Source: Pseudofabraea citricarpa (lineage: Eukaryota > Ascomycota > Leotiomycetes > Helotiales > Dermateaceae). Taken from it: 64,000 nt of DNA. Of the stretch, positions 34,352 through 45,576 are shown piece by piece. The notes beneath the pieces are model-generated. The model made no database searches. It was not told the DNA's origin and saw nothing but the letters and a program-made list of their open reading frames with translations. Both the position numbers and the translations under genes were made by a program. How positions within the stretch are numbered: the stretch's first letter is position 1; each line of letters opens with the position of its first letter. The stretch covers positions 1,302,001 to 1,366,000 of the forward strand of contig JAPWGK010000011.1 in assembly GCA_029641185.1 (NCBI GenBank), written 5' to 3'.

Positions 34352-35500
34352 ATGGGTGCTCCAAAGAAAGCCCCTGAGCTCTCCAGAGCAGAGCGCAAAT
34401 CCAAAAAACGCCAGGCTGAAGATGCGATACCCGACCTACCAGGCGATGATGATAATGATGGCGAGGAAGTTCAAGTCAGCGAAGCCGAGAAGCCTTCAAA
34501 GAAGAGAAAGCGAAACAGCGAAAACAAGAACTCTGAAGCGGATTCCGAAGCTGTGGAGCGTAAAGCCGCAAAACGCGATAAGAAGAGAAAGAGAACTGAG
34601 GAGAAGGAATGTGATGAGACCAAGACCATAGAGGTGGAGGAGGAAGCCGAGAAGAAAAAGAAAAGGAAGGATAAAAACGAAGTATGTGAAGGGGAGGGGA
34701 AATCCGCAGTGGCCGAAGATGATGATACGGCTGGTCCCAAAAAGAGTAAGAAGGAGCGGAAGGCCGAGAGAAAGGCGCGAGAGGTCGCAGAGGGACTCAC
34801 AAAGGAGAGCAAGAAAGCTACGCCCACAGAAGTAGGGCCGGAGGCTGTACTGATAGCTGTGAGTGAGGCCGGGGCTGGGGATAAGCCAAAGAAGAAGAAC
34901 AACAATCGCAACCGCGACAAGAAACGCAAGGCCAAGGCGGAGGCAGGTGAGGAGAGCAAGGCTGCGAGGTTTATTGTCTTCATTGGTATGCTCCTCCATG
35001 ATTTTCTAGTTGTGTAAGCTAATGCTGTCTTCCTAGGCAACTTACCATACAGTGCAACGAAAGAATCCATAACCAAACATTTCGCCTCAGTAAAGCCCAT
35101 ATCCGTACGACATAGTACACAGAAGGAGAATCCCAGCAAGTCGAAGGGGTTTGCATTCCTAGAATTTGAAGGCTACGACCACATGAAGACATGTCTGAAG
35201 CTCTTTCACCACTCCATGTTCGATGATGGTGTCTCACCAGCCAGGAAGCTGAACGTGGAACTCACGTAAGTTAGGATACCTGTTCTCGCCCGTCTTGGCT
35301 AAACCATTACTAGTGCTGGCGGAGGTGGAAATACCCAAGATCGTAAGTCAAAGATAGAGGAGAAGAACCAGAAGCTGAACGAGCAGCGGGTTCGCAGGAT
35401 ACAGGAGGAAGAGAAGGCCAAGTTCGCAAAGGCTGCTGAGTCAAACCCCGATGCAAGTGGAATCCATCCTAGCAGGAGAGCCATAATTCCAGGTGCATAA
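34352..35500 (+). CDS. Nop6-like nucleolar RRM protein
   Basis: Exons 34352..34985, 35037..35265, 35314..35500; 349 aa. The N-terminal ~200 residues are Lys/Glu-rich, in repeated KKxKKERK-like runs. An RRM (about 206-290) has RNP2 RFIVFIGNLPYSAT (joined across intron 1) and RNP1 KSKGFAFLEFEGYDHM. The C-terminal segment (NTQDRKSKIEEKNQKLNEQRVRRIQEEEK) and the ending HPSRRAII match Nop6, a factor in 40S subunit biogenesis. Confidence 0.88.
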
Positions 35501-35898
35501 ACAATAAGCAGAAGACCTAAAAGGCGATGCATCATGTCCTCACTGTCTTCCCCAAGGCCTATATAGCACTTAAGAACCTGAATTTCATTGATCATTACAC
35601 GCCTCATGCATTATCTACAGAAAATTGGATATCTCGTGGTTCAAGCTGCAGCCATTTACAACAACTGCGATTGTACCACCGCACATCGATAAGGATCGCA
35701 GAATAGAAAAAAAGGTGCTTCACACCTGAGCATCTAGCCCTCCTACTCATATCTTTCGAATGGGCTTGTGCTTCCGTCTCTAAAATGTAATGAGAAAGGG
35801 ACATTTTCCAGCCCCTACAAGCCTTCTTGATCAACCGAACGTAATAAATGGTATAAAATGTGGCAGTTCATCCCTCTTTTCTTTCCCGCCAAGCTCCT
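35501..35898. other. Convergent 3' spacer between Nop6-like and Rac genes
   Basis: No gene; 398 bp of 3' flank. Confidence 0.5.
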
Positions 35899-36798
<900 letters not shown>

Positions 36799-37260
36799 GT
36801 TTGAATTGGGGGAGGAGTTGATGATCGGGCGGGAATTGAGTATTAAGTTGGGATTCTCGAAGATGTTTGTTCGAGGTAAGGTGAGATGGGGTTGGAAGCT
36901 ATACGCACTCTGCATAAAGGTCAGATCTTTTGACACGTCGGAAGCTGGGCCTCCCGCAGGAATGGACGGGCGATGAAGCCAAGGTGTACCTACAAAGTCG
37001 CCCTGAACGATTCAGGGAGAAGTGCGACGGGTTTCGGGTGGGAGAAGTTGGGGAGGGGGTGGGTGAGTGAGTGGGCGGTGCGTGGGTGAGGGGGATGGTG
37101 ACTTGTTTGTGCTTGCTTCTCTGTACTGTAGGTAGCTTTGTAGGATGGGGATTCCAGACAGGCAGTAGTCGTCAGTCAGGCGAGGAAGGGGGGAGGGGTG
37201 TGAATAATGAAGCTTTGGGAATTTCTTGCGGTACGAAGTATGAATGGAGAGTCGGATCAG

Positions 37261-37360
37261 GGTCAGGTCAGGTCAGGTTAGGTCAGATAGGCCAGAAGCA
37301 GGTTGAGGTAGGCACGGCAGGCAGGCAGGCGGGCAGGCAGGCAGGCGGGCAGGCAGGCAC
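37261..37360. repeat. Microsatellites (GGTCA)n and (GGCA/GGCG)n
   Basis: GGTCA units occupy 37,261-37,286 and GGCA/GGCG units 37,311-37,360. Confidence 0.9.
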
Positions 37361-37480
37361 GCACTGATCACTGAGCAGTGAGCACAGCAACAGTAGTGAG
37401 TTAGGGTGAGGCGGACGGGGTGGGTTGGGGGAGGTTGGTGTGGGAGGGAGGGTTGGTTGTGTGGCACTGGGGGTGGTGAG

Positions 37481-37518
37481 TACAGTTTACAGTACAGTTT
37501 ACAGTACAGTACAGTACA
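37481..37518. repeat. TACAGT simple repeat
   Basis: Repeated TACAGT/TACAG units with one TT interruption pattern. Confidence 0.85.
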
Positions 37519-37625
37519 AGTCAAGTAGCTATAGGGTACAGTAGTGAGGGACAAGCGATTAGTGGGAGGCACAAGGAGAGCAACAGTTGGTTGGATCAGC
37601 GACGCCCCCAGGACCGATCATTAGT

Positions 37626-37750
37626 AGTGGATGGTGGATGGTTGCTGTTGTTGTGGTTGTGGTTGTGGTGATGGTGGTAATGGTGGTGTTGGCGCGCTGG
37701 TGTTGGCGGTTGGTGGTGCTGGCTGGCGGCTGGTGGTGCTGGAGGTTGGT
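37626..37750. repeat. GGT/GTT-rich low-complexity tract
   Basis: Imperfect GTTGTG and TGGTGGT units run through about 125 bp, strongly G-skewed on the plus strand. Confidence 0.85.
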
Positions 37751-37873
37751 TGTGCCGCTGTTTGGTTTGGAACTTTGGGGTGGGAGTTTTAGGGACTCGT
37801 TAGGGGTCTGAGCTGCTGGGACTGCTGGGATACAGGGATACAGGGGTACTGGGATACTGGGACGCAGTGACTT

Positions 37874-37897
37874 GTACCGTACTGTAGAGTACGGTAC
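37874..37897. repeat. Perfect hairpin inverted repeat GTACCGTACT...AGTACGGTAC
   Basis: 10-bp arms at 37,874-37,883 and 37,888-37,897 around the 4-nt loop GTAG. Confidence 0.9.
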
Positions 37898-37948
37898 AGT
37901 ACTGTCCTACTGTACGGGTATAGTAGAGAGAAGTACAGTAAAAAGAAG

Positions 37949-37971
37949 TACAGTACAGTACAGTACAGTAC
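37949..37971. repeat. (GTACA)n tract
   Basis: Tandem AGTAC units (about 4.5) just before TAGGTAGG-like sequence on the opposite strand. Confidence 0.85.
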
Positions 37972-38078
37972 CTACCTTCCGTAATAACATGACTGCCCTG
38001 CCCTGCCCTACCGCTTGATTGCCCTCTTGTGGATTATTCCATACACCAGCCCTTGGACGTGAATCAGATCTGTAACAG

Positions 38079-38110
38079 GTCTCTGGTCTCTGGTCTCTGG
38101 TCTCTGGTCT
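38079..38110. repeat. 7-bp tandem repeat GGTCTCT, about 4.5 copies
   Basis: Perfect head-to-tail units. Confidence 0.9.
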
Positions 38111-38229
38111 TCGGTGGCTGATGGAACGCCCGAGGAAGCTTGGAGCAAGCGCCCGTAGCCTGTAGCCAGCAGGGATTGCGCCGGAGCATTACTGAGTTAA
38201 GCGCTTTCCCTCGTGCAGACAGCCACTCC

Positions 38230-38288
38230 CAGTCCAGTCCAGTCCAGTCCAGTCTCATTCACCACTCATTCACCACTCACTCATCACT
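38230..38288. repeat. AGTCC and ATTCACCACTC tandem repeats
   Basis: AGTCC units lie at 38,230-38,253, followed by two to three near-copies of CATTCACCACT. Confidence 0.85.
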
Positions 38289-38545
38289 CCATCTCCCATC
38301 TATCTGCAATGATTGACTACCTACCTACTTACAGTATTACCACCTACAGTACTGTACACTCCAACTCCTATGTCCCCCCCCCCCCCAGTCGATACACGTG
38401 CTGTATGATCTCGGCCTGTCTCTGTGTACTGTACTGTAACTTGATGGGCAGGCGATCGACCCACTGTGCTGCGAACGGCCTTTGTTCTGGATTGTTCTCC
38501 CACGCACCCACCCGTGTACAATGTACAGTACAGTACAGTATAGTA

Positions 38546-38564
38546 TTGATTGATTGATTGATTG
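38546..38564. repeat. (TTGA)n microsatellite
   Basis: About 4.5 units of TTGA. A run of 13 C lies nearby at 38,374-38,386. Confidence 0.85.
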
Positions 38565-38847
38565 ACCGACCGTGTCTCGTTTCTGGCGATGCGATGTTTC
38601 CTCTGCTTTGACTTTTTCCCTCGCGCCCTGTGCCTGTTCCCGTTCTGGCCTCGACTTCCGGTGTCAAGTTGTAGGGATGTCGGCCTCGTGGCAACTTCGA
38701 GGGGTTCGAGCGATGGAGAAGAACCATGACTTGCATGCTTTGGCCGTCCAGCATCTACGGTGCATCTATGGTGGTACGATATCTGCATTTTCTAAAAGAC
38801 ATCATCTTCTCCATGTAGGTACAGTACGTAGATTCGTTCTTGTTTCC

Positions 38848-39783
38848 CTATGCTCGAGCTCTGACGGGCGAGAAACCAAATCGAGTGAAGAATTCTCTCG
38901 AGTCGTAACATCGTCCCAATGTCTCCATCGGCCTTGGAAGTGCTCTGACATCTTCCTCGACCATGAGTTCCCTCACCCACTGGGGATGGGACCCGTTTGC
39001 TTCTCCGTTATCACCACTCCCGTCGCCCCAACCCATGATCAAAGCATACCAATCATACACAAACAAATCCGTCAACACCCATCTCTCCCGTGGGGTAAAG
39101 GAACAATGGAGTGCAAGTATCGCCCGCGCGACATCCTTTCCATGAATGAGATGCAAAGACTTCTTCGTTTTGAGTTGATCCTTCGTCGTGGCTACTCTCT
39201 TCACAAAGTCCTTGGGCATCCTGCTTCCACCCCATAACCCCGACAGATTCAGAACACAGCCCCCCAGGGCAAGAAGCTCATCTTCAGCAATGGCGCGCGC
39301 ATCAGTCCTGTCGTACTCCGAGTGCCTTGTGATCCACTGCCATGCTGGTCAGCGCAGAGCAGAGTCGGGAAGAAGGAGACATACCAAAGTCTGACCGGGA
39401 ATGGAGAATATCCCAGTACTGCCAAGCTGGATGAAGTTGGGTGAGGTGTGAGGGTGCGTCTGCTTGTACATGTTATGAAGGTGTGAACTTTGTCCCTTGC
39501 CTTTCAGTGGGAATGTGATCAGAACGGTTTCTGCTTCAGGAAGCTTCTTGTAGGATGCGGCATCGTCAGAATCAGTATCGAATATGAACTGCACGGTGCC
39601 ATCTCTGCCGCTGGTACTGGTGGCCGTGTATGAAATGGCCTCTTCCTCCAATAACGGTATCAAAAAGGTCGAGGTCCAACCAGCACCCAATATCAGAACT
39701 GACTTGAGCTCGCATTTGGTCTAGATGAGAGGGCGTGTCAGCTACGTCATGACTCGGGCCTGGTCCTGCTTCTCTCATACCAT
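38848..39783 (-). CDS. Rossmann-fold NAD(P)-binding oxidoreductase/epimerase-like protein
   Basis: Exons complement(39781..39783, 39385..39720, 38848..39336); 275 aa. The first exon appears to hold only the ATG. The N-terminus VLILGAGWTSTFLIPLLEE is a dinucleotide-binding loop; LGSTGIFSIPGQTLW and LNLSGLWGGSRMPKDFVKRV resemble the active-site half of NAD-dependent epimerase/dehydratase-like proteins (YeeZ-type). LIHGKDVARAILALH is a common motif in that family. Splicing at 39,337-39,384 restores the frame. The one-codon first exon is inferred from a good donor (ATG|GTATGA) and acceptor (CATCTAG); an alternative start further upstream is possible. Substrate unknown. Confidence 0.75.
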
Positions 39784-40765
39784 GGCTAACTCTGTCGAAT
39801 TCGCCGGAGAAGAGATACAAGATATGCTTAATACTCGTCAGCTGGTTTGCCTCTTTTGCAGTTTTGGAATTCGAGGGGTTGAGTAAACAATCGTGATAAG
39901 TACGTGATAAAGCTTATGAGGAAGGGTTCGAAGATTTCGGTCGGCATTTCACTGCCAGCCAATCAAATAACCGCACAACACCCGCAGTTAGGCGACTTGC
40001 AGATGTCAGTGTCGAGGCTCGATGATGTTTTTGCAGAGCAACTTGCTTCTTGCCCAATAATACTGTTAGCGTGATGATACTTTGGAGGTGTTCAGTGCTC
40101 CTCCGTGTGTTAAAAAGCATCAACATACGAAGTTGATTTTTGATTAATAGGCGAGGCAGGTCTTTTAAACATCAACCTCAGGGTCTTCGTCGACAAGGGA
40201 AGAAAGAACATCTTGCAGTATAAAGAAGTAGCACGAGCTACCGTATCCAGGTGTTTTATTCGTTTCTAGGCATGCAATTATACGGCGGAGGCTTCTCTGT
40301 CATCCTTAACCGTCTCCAGGAATATTTACAAGCCTATTTGACGCGTCAGCCTTCGTCACTTATGACAGCAGGTCGCAATTTATAGAAACAGTACCTTGGG
40401 TACCTAGAGTTGATTGTTGATTTTGCGCAGGTTCCAGAATGTTTAGACAGTTATTTGAACGGTTTTGTTCTCTATAATTCTGGCCTACGAACATATGATA
40501 TTTTCTCAAAATGCAATGCTCGGTTCGCAATGCGCCAGTGCTTGTTTCAATGCGATGGAAACTACCAGATGGCTAAATACACCATTTGCTTCCACGGTGG
40601 AGGCTTGGTTCCTTATCTGCAACCCACATACTCAACCCTCGTGGCAGTTTTATAGCAGAATCACACTGTGGAGATTGAGACATTACTCCCGAATAAGGAG
40701 CTACCGTTTTAAGCAGGGTAAGCCCTCGCTTGCGCTATAGGCACAGTCTTCAGCAGATCAAGAGA

Positions 40766-40803
40766 GTCGTCGCTTATCAGACCAGGAGTTAATAAGCGAC
40801 GAC
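40766..40803. repeat. Perfect 12-bp inverted repeat GTCGTCGCTTAT / ATAAGCGACGAC
   Basis: Arms at 40,766-40,777 and 40,792-40,803, with a 14-nt spacer. May be a transposon end or a structured RNA remnant. Confidence 0.85.
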
Positions 40804-41179
40804 CATTCCTCGCCCTGTACAGGTTACGGTCACGGTAAATGGCCCTTGTGAGTCAGCCGTGGCTATTCAACTATTCAATAACTCGAGTGCATTTTGATTT
40901 TTCGAGACTTACTAGCAGTAAGTGAGGCGGTCGGGTGGCCGATAATCTAATCACGTATTGCTACAAGGTCACCCGATAGACCAAGCTGCGCAATACGCAG
41001 GGTGCTTCTGTGGCATATTATAAGCTTAGGAAGGAGATTGTTTACAAAATTTAATATCATAGAGGATATTTTGATCGCAGTGCCACCTTCGAACTCTATC
41101 AGTCGACACCTAGCAGCGAACCTAGACAGCCTGAGTATTAATTAATTAAACCCGTAACACTAAGTGGTGTGGTTTGCAC

Positions 41180-41195
41180 GATAGAGGGCTCTATC
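41180..41195. repeat. Short hairpin GATAGAG-GG-CTCTATC
   Basis: 7-bp arms with a 2-nt centre at about 41,180-41,195, in the decayed tract. Confidence 0.8.
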
Positions 41196-42187
41196 ATACT
41201 TTAATTCTAACGTGGAGGACTCTAGCTCGAAAGCAAGGGCAGACAACCACGGCATATATTTACCCACTAGAAGAAATATAATTTGGCCAAGGACTCGGTT
41301 TACATTTCTATGCCGTGTCACCTCTGTACCCACTAACACCCATTGCTATTTATTTTGCTGCCTACGGTTATTAAAAACATGTATTACTGCCTGTCTGGAT
41401 ATCTGTACCCTTTGTGATAAAACTCGAGACACGGGGTATGTCGAGGTTTTTCCAAGTAATCTTAAGGCGGTTATACTACGGGTTCCGTCTGCCTGAGCCT
41501 GATAGGTTTGAATTCCCAATTATGCCAGGAAGCTATTATATTCTATAGCAGGTCAAGATGTGGCTTCACTTGTAGATCACTCGGTAATACTTTAACCTCC
41601 CTTCTTATCTAGATTTTTATATTCTTACTACATACACAATCATATAACGGGTATTAGTACCTAGCATATAATTAAATCAAGTAAAAATCCAAATGACCAA
41701 TAATCGTTCTAATATAACATAATAGAGTACGAATCTTTAAATAATCTAAGACTATATTATAATTATATTTGCTTAGGTATGTAAGGTGTATCAATACTCT
41801 TGATAGTATTTTGTATATACTAAACGATTAATTCGATTATTTTAGACAATAAACTTGAATGTTAATTAAGCTTGTTATATTTGTTATATTATTAAGTATT
41901 TCTTTATAATATAAAGTAATCGATATTCAAACGTACCACCGCAATTAACCCAAAGAATGTTTAAATTGATATCAGGTTTCTCGCAATATAACAGGGACCT
42001 AGGTCAGGCAACGTTAATATAGAACCGACTTCTGATTCAATTCAGTTTATACAAACCTTTTGCTAACGTAGTGCGAGAGTATCTCGGCTAAAATTAGGAA
42101 TACATACCTAGGTAGGTATTAGCGAATTATATAATATAGTAGATCACTTAACAATCTAACCAGAGCGCATATGTAGTGAATGTCTCC

Positions 42188-42206
42188 CTGTAGCCAGGGG
42201 CTACAG
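42188..42206. repeat. Hairpin CTGTAGCC / GGCTACAG
   Basis: 8-bp arms at 42,188-42,195 and 42,199-42,206 with a 3-nt loop. Confidence 0.8.
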
Positions 42207-45200
42207 GTAGATTTAAAGTAACTCTGGCTCTCTAAGGTGTCTTAATATATAAGTGAAAAGTTATTGTGATTTCTTACAAGGACCGAGGTTAGAACCCCTC
42301 TCCCCACAGCACACTCCAGAAGACATGACCACCCACCATCTGTACAGCATACACATTTTTATATTCCTATTAGGCAAGGACACCGAGGAATTTGGTAGTT
42401 GAATCAACATAACCACGGTTGGAACACTGGTAGAAACGCGTTATCAGCTCACCAGGTAAAATGCACGTGAGATGTCAACGCCAAACCCAGGACCGTAGCA
42501 GATGCACAAGAGCATCAGCACCAATGCTATGATATGCACTGCAGAATGGTCATACAATAGACATCCCGTACAGTATCCGTGTGCTAGTTAAATGCCATAC
42601 AAAAATGCTCGCCTACCCAGGATGATAGCATACCAGCCGAGCATCTGTTTGAGAACACACTAGCCTTACGAGACACTCATCAACGAAAGGCGGCTAGGCA
42701 AGACAGCTACGCACACTGGGATGATTCAAAAGTATGACACTTGAGAGTATACTGTGATTTACTGTGATTCCCTGGGCCTTCATCCTGAAGTACAACGCAA
42801 AGGGCGTCGCTAAACCTCCTGGATATATTATCCTACAACAGAAGGGCACGAACCCTTGGCCACATATTGAGTAATCCCTTCAGCGCGACCTTGAAGCAAT
42901 AGTGTGATGCGGAGCAGAACCAGCCACCCCAAGCAGGACTGTAGCTTGAACATACCTACTGTGGGCTACCTTGATCTCGAGCGCTAGACTAAAAACCCCC
43001 TTTCCAGAAGAGGCACTCTCCTTGATTGCCGCTGTGGCTCTTTTTTAGCTTGGCGACGCGAGTCCTCCTCGAAAGGCACACTGCGGGTTACTAGGGCTGC
43101 GTTATTGGTGTAGGTGCACAAAGGGGAACAGGTTCCTCCTCACACCCTCACACAGGCCAAGCAGGAAGAAAAAAAGAAAAAGCAGATTGGAACAGTGCAC
43201 GTCATGGAAGTGCCCGCCTCCATCCATCACCGTCGACGGATCAACCCTGGGTTTTGTGCCAAAGATGATACACGAGGAGAGTTTATGCATTTGCACATTG
43301 CATCGCCTCTCAATGAGACTGGTCGTTCGTTCTACGGCGGAACGTACCGCAGGATGGAGGAGTCCACCTGCACGTGGACGCTCACATTCGAGTGCCCACA
43401 CACCCGCAGCGCCCATTATATAGGTGTGATAGGGAGGTACATGTACTTCCATACCTATAGTACTTCCATAACTATAGGAGGTACCTAGTACAGTACCTAC
43501 AGTAAGTCGGTACTGCCCAGGTGCCAGGTGTCCCAGGCAGAAACCTAGCCACTTGCACAACTGCACATGCACGTGAGAAATGCTTCTCTAGGCTCGCTTC
43601 GTCTCAGCATTATTATTATTATTACTCCGTATTCTGCGACTTCATCATCCCATCTCCAACCTTGACCCTCGACTATAATCAACTTATCATCACCGTCGCT
43701 ATCACCATCACCATCGCCATCGCATCGCACGCCTTGTCTTACCCAGCCAGCCCTTACCCTTCCTTGCTTTTCTTCTTCTCTCTCTTGGTCCGCTCTTAAT
43801 AATGCTTTGCTCGCAATCTCCCTCGCTTTCTTGGATGCTCATTTGCTGGCACCCCCCCCCTACTGCTCCGTAGGACCATCCGGACGGCGACCAAGCGCTG
43901 GCTTACGCGTTCACTGCAGTTTTCTCTGTATCAGCATCGACACAACGTGGGCATCTCCCGCCAATGTTTCCTAGCTTAACCTTTCCCAGATGCTCGCCCG
44001 TCCACCTCGTCTCAGAAGTGCCGTGCCAAGATCTGCGTGTTTCCTAGTCCTCCCGCCCTGTTGGGAGAATCTACTGTACAGCATGTCGAAGCCGTCGTCA
44101 AAGATAGGAGGAACCCAGATTCCCAGATTCCAGCGAACCTGTGCGCCATTTCTAGGGTTGGGGATGTACGGCAAGCCAGCCAACTCGAGGCTGAAGCACT
44201 ACTCGTACCGACCGGTAAATCTTACCTAGTGTGTATCATACACATGCGGCTCGACGGGAAACACCGACCGCTCCCGCTGTCATCCAATAAGCCATTCTGA
44301 AGTTTGAGTTAATGACTGTGCTGTATAGTATCACTACTCGCTCACTACAGTACTACTCGCCCAACACGCACCAATTTTGTTCCCACTCCGTCTCATCAGC
44401 ACCTCATCACCTCATCGCCTGCGAATCATATAGCATGGTACCAGCCCGGACAAAGCAAATACCTACCAGCGTGCCTCTGAGAGTCTGAAGACTCTGAACG
44501 ATCTGATCTGTCCCCAAACATCAGATCGACATCACGACATCGACCACCACCCATGCCCGTTCGCCTCCAACTACATACACACTGACGCCCGGCTAAACAA
44601 TCAGCTCTTCAACTCACAACAGATCCACACCCCGCTTTTCAACCTATCTCCCTTCGACCCTCCTCAGCCTTACTGCTGAAGCCGCCTGCTCGCCGTGGGG
44701 GATACCGGTAGATTTGTATGGCTTCGGGGGACGATGCACCTATCTGCTGCGTTCCGGATGATTGATTAAGCTTAAAGCCCGTATCTACTATCTCACTCTA
44801 GCCTCCTATAGCCTCTGCTCTTCTTCTGGTTCTATCTTCGCCCCAAGATCCGAGGGATCCCTTCCGTCTTTCATCCTCGACGATGCTGGTTCCCCGCATC
44901 CCAACCGCCAATTCTCATAACCTAATTACAATGGCTCACGGTGAACTATGGGCTTCCCCTGTGATAGCCAGTGTGAACTTGGGTCAGGGTCTGAGGCCAA
45001 TTACAAGTCGCCGAGTGGATAAAGCCCGTGCCAGAGACCTAAGACTAGAGTGCCTAAGCTCACCCGGGCCGGTGGCGAATGACGATGGATGTGATGAGTC
45101 TACAGTAAATCTCAGGCAGACAAGTCTAGTCGCAAACGTGCGAGAAGTCTCGTTCGAGCTACAGCACTTGGCAGTCTGATGATGGACCCATACAGAATGC

Positions 45201-45576
45201 TGTTTGACAGCCATCACCGGCTAGCAAAAGTGGTGCTAGGTTCCAGCCAAGTCGCCTATTATTAGTTAGCGAGATAGTTTTATTTCGTTTGTCTTAGGCA
45301 TTTTGCGATCCAAGATGCTCTTGCTGCTACAAGTACACTACGCCTGCGCTCGAGACAGAAGCCTTCTCCGCAGTGTGCTTTCCCTTAATATACGCTAGTG
45401 TTAGTCGTCATCACCGCTTCATTCTTTCTTTCCTCTCTTGTATTTTATTCGCTCTCTTTCTTGTTACCCTAAATCAGCCTTGGACAGGCCTTTCGATTCT
45501 AGCCCTGGTGGCCTTTTTTTGCTGTGAAAAGCAACATATAAACTGGCATACAAGAACGGGCGTGTCCTTAGTTACG

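Larger units (their letters stand above)
36799..38847. promoter_or_regulatory. Long repeat-rich upstream region of the Rac gene
   Basis: No gene. Unlike other spacers, nearly half consists of short tandem repeats and GTAC-rich palindromes, listed separately. Upstream regulatory and UTR sequence of Rac is expected at the left end. Confidence 0.5.
39784..45576. other. Gene-poor region with AT-rich decayed sequence
   Basis: No supportable gene in 5.8 kb. The AT content rises between about 40,900 and 42,250, where many stops occur in all frames, suggesting old transposon debris. Base composition recovers after 42,250. Open frames at 43,102-43,572 (-), 44,883-45,179 (+) and 45,373-45,576 (+) have no recognised domains. 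A (ATT)n run lies at about 43,609-43,625. Confidence 0.55.

Noticed and set aside
34471..35139. 222-codon minus-strand frame opposite the Nop6-like gene
   Set aside because: It is the complement of Lys/Glu-rich codons, giving Ser/Leu/Phe-rich nonsense.
41440..41525. tRNA-like sequence with GGTTTGAATTCCC
   Set aside because: The B-box-like part has no matching acceptor stem or A box at the right distance.
42270..42310. T-arm-like GAGGTTAGAACCCCTC
   Set aside because: No cloverleaf can be folded with the upstream sequence; more likely chance or remnant.
43102..43572. 156-codon minus-strand frame
   Set aside because: No start context or domains; Cys/His-rich by composition and overlapped by an open frame on the other strand.
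44883..45179. 98-codon plus-strand frame
   Set aside because: No homology seen, no introns with branch sites, short; could be UTR of the fusion gene.
45373..45576. N-terminal hydrophobic extension of the fusion gene
   Set aside because: Frame is open, but no ATG and poor coding character; the ATG at 45,577 is a better start.
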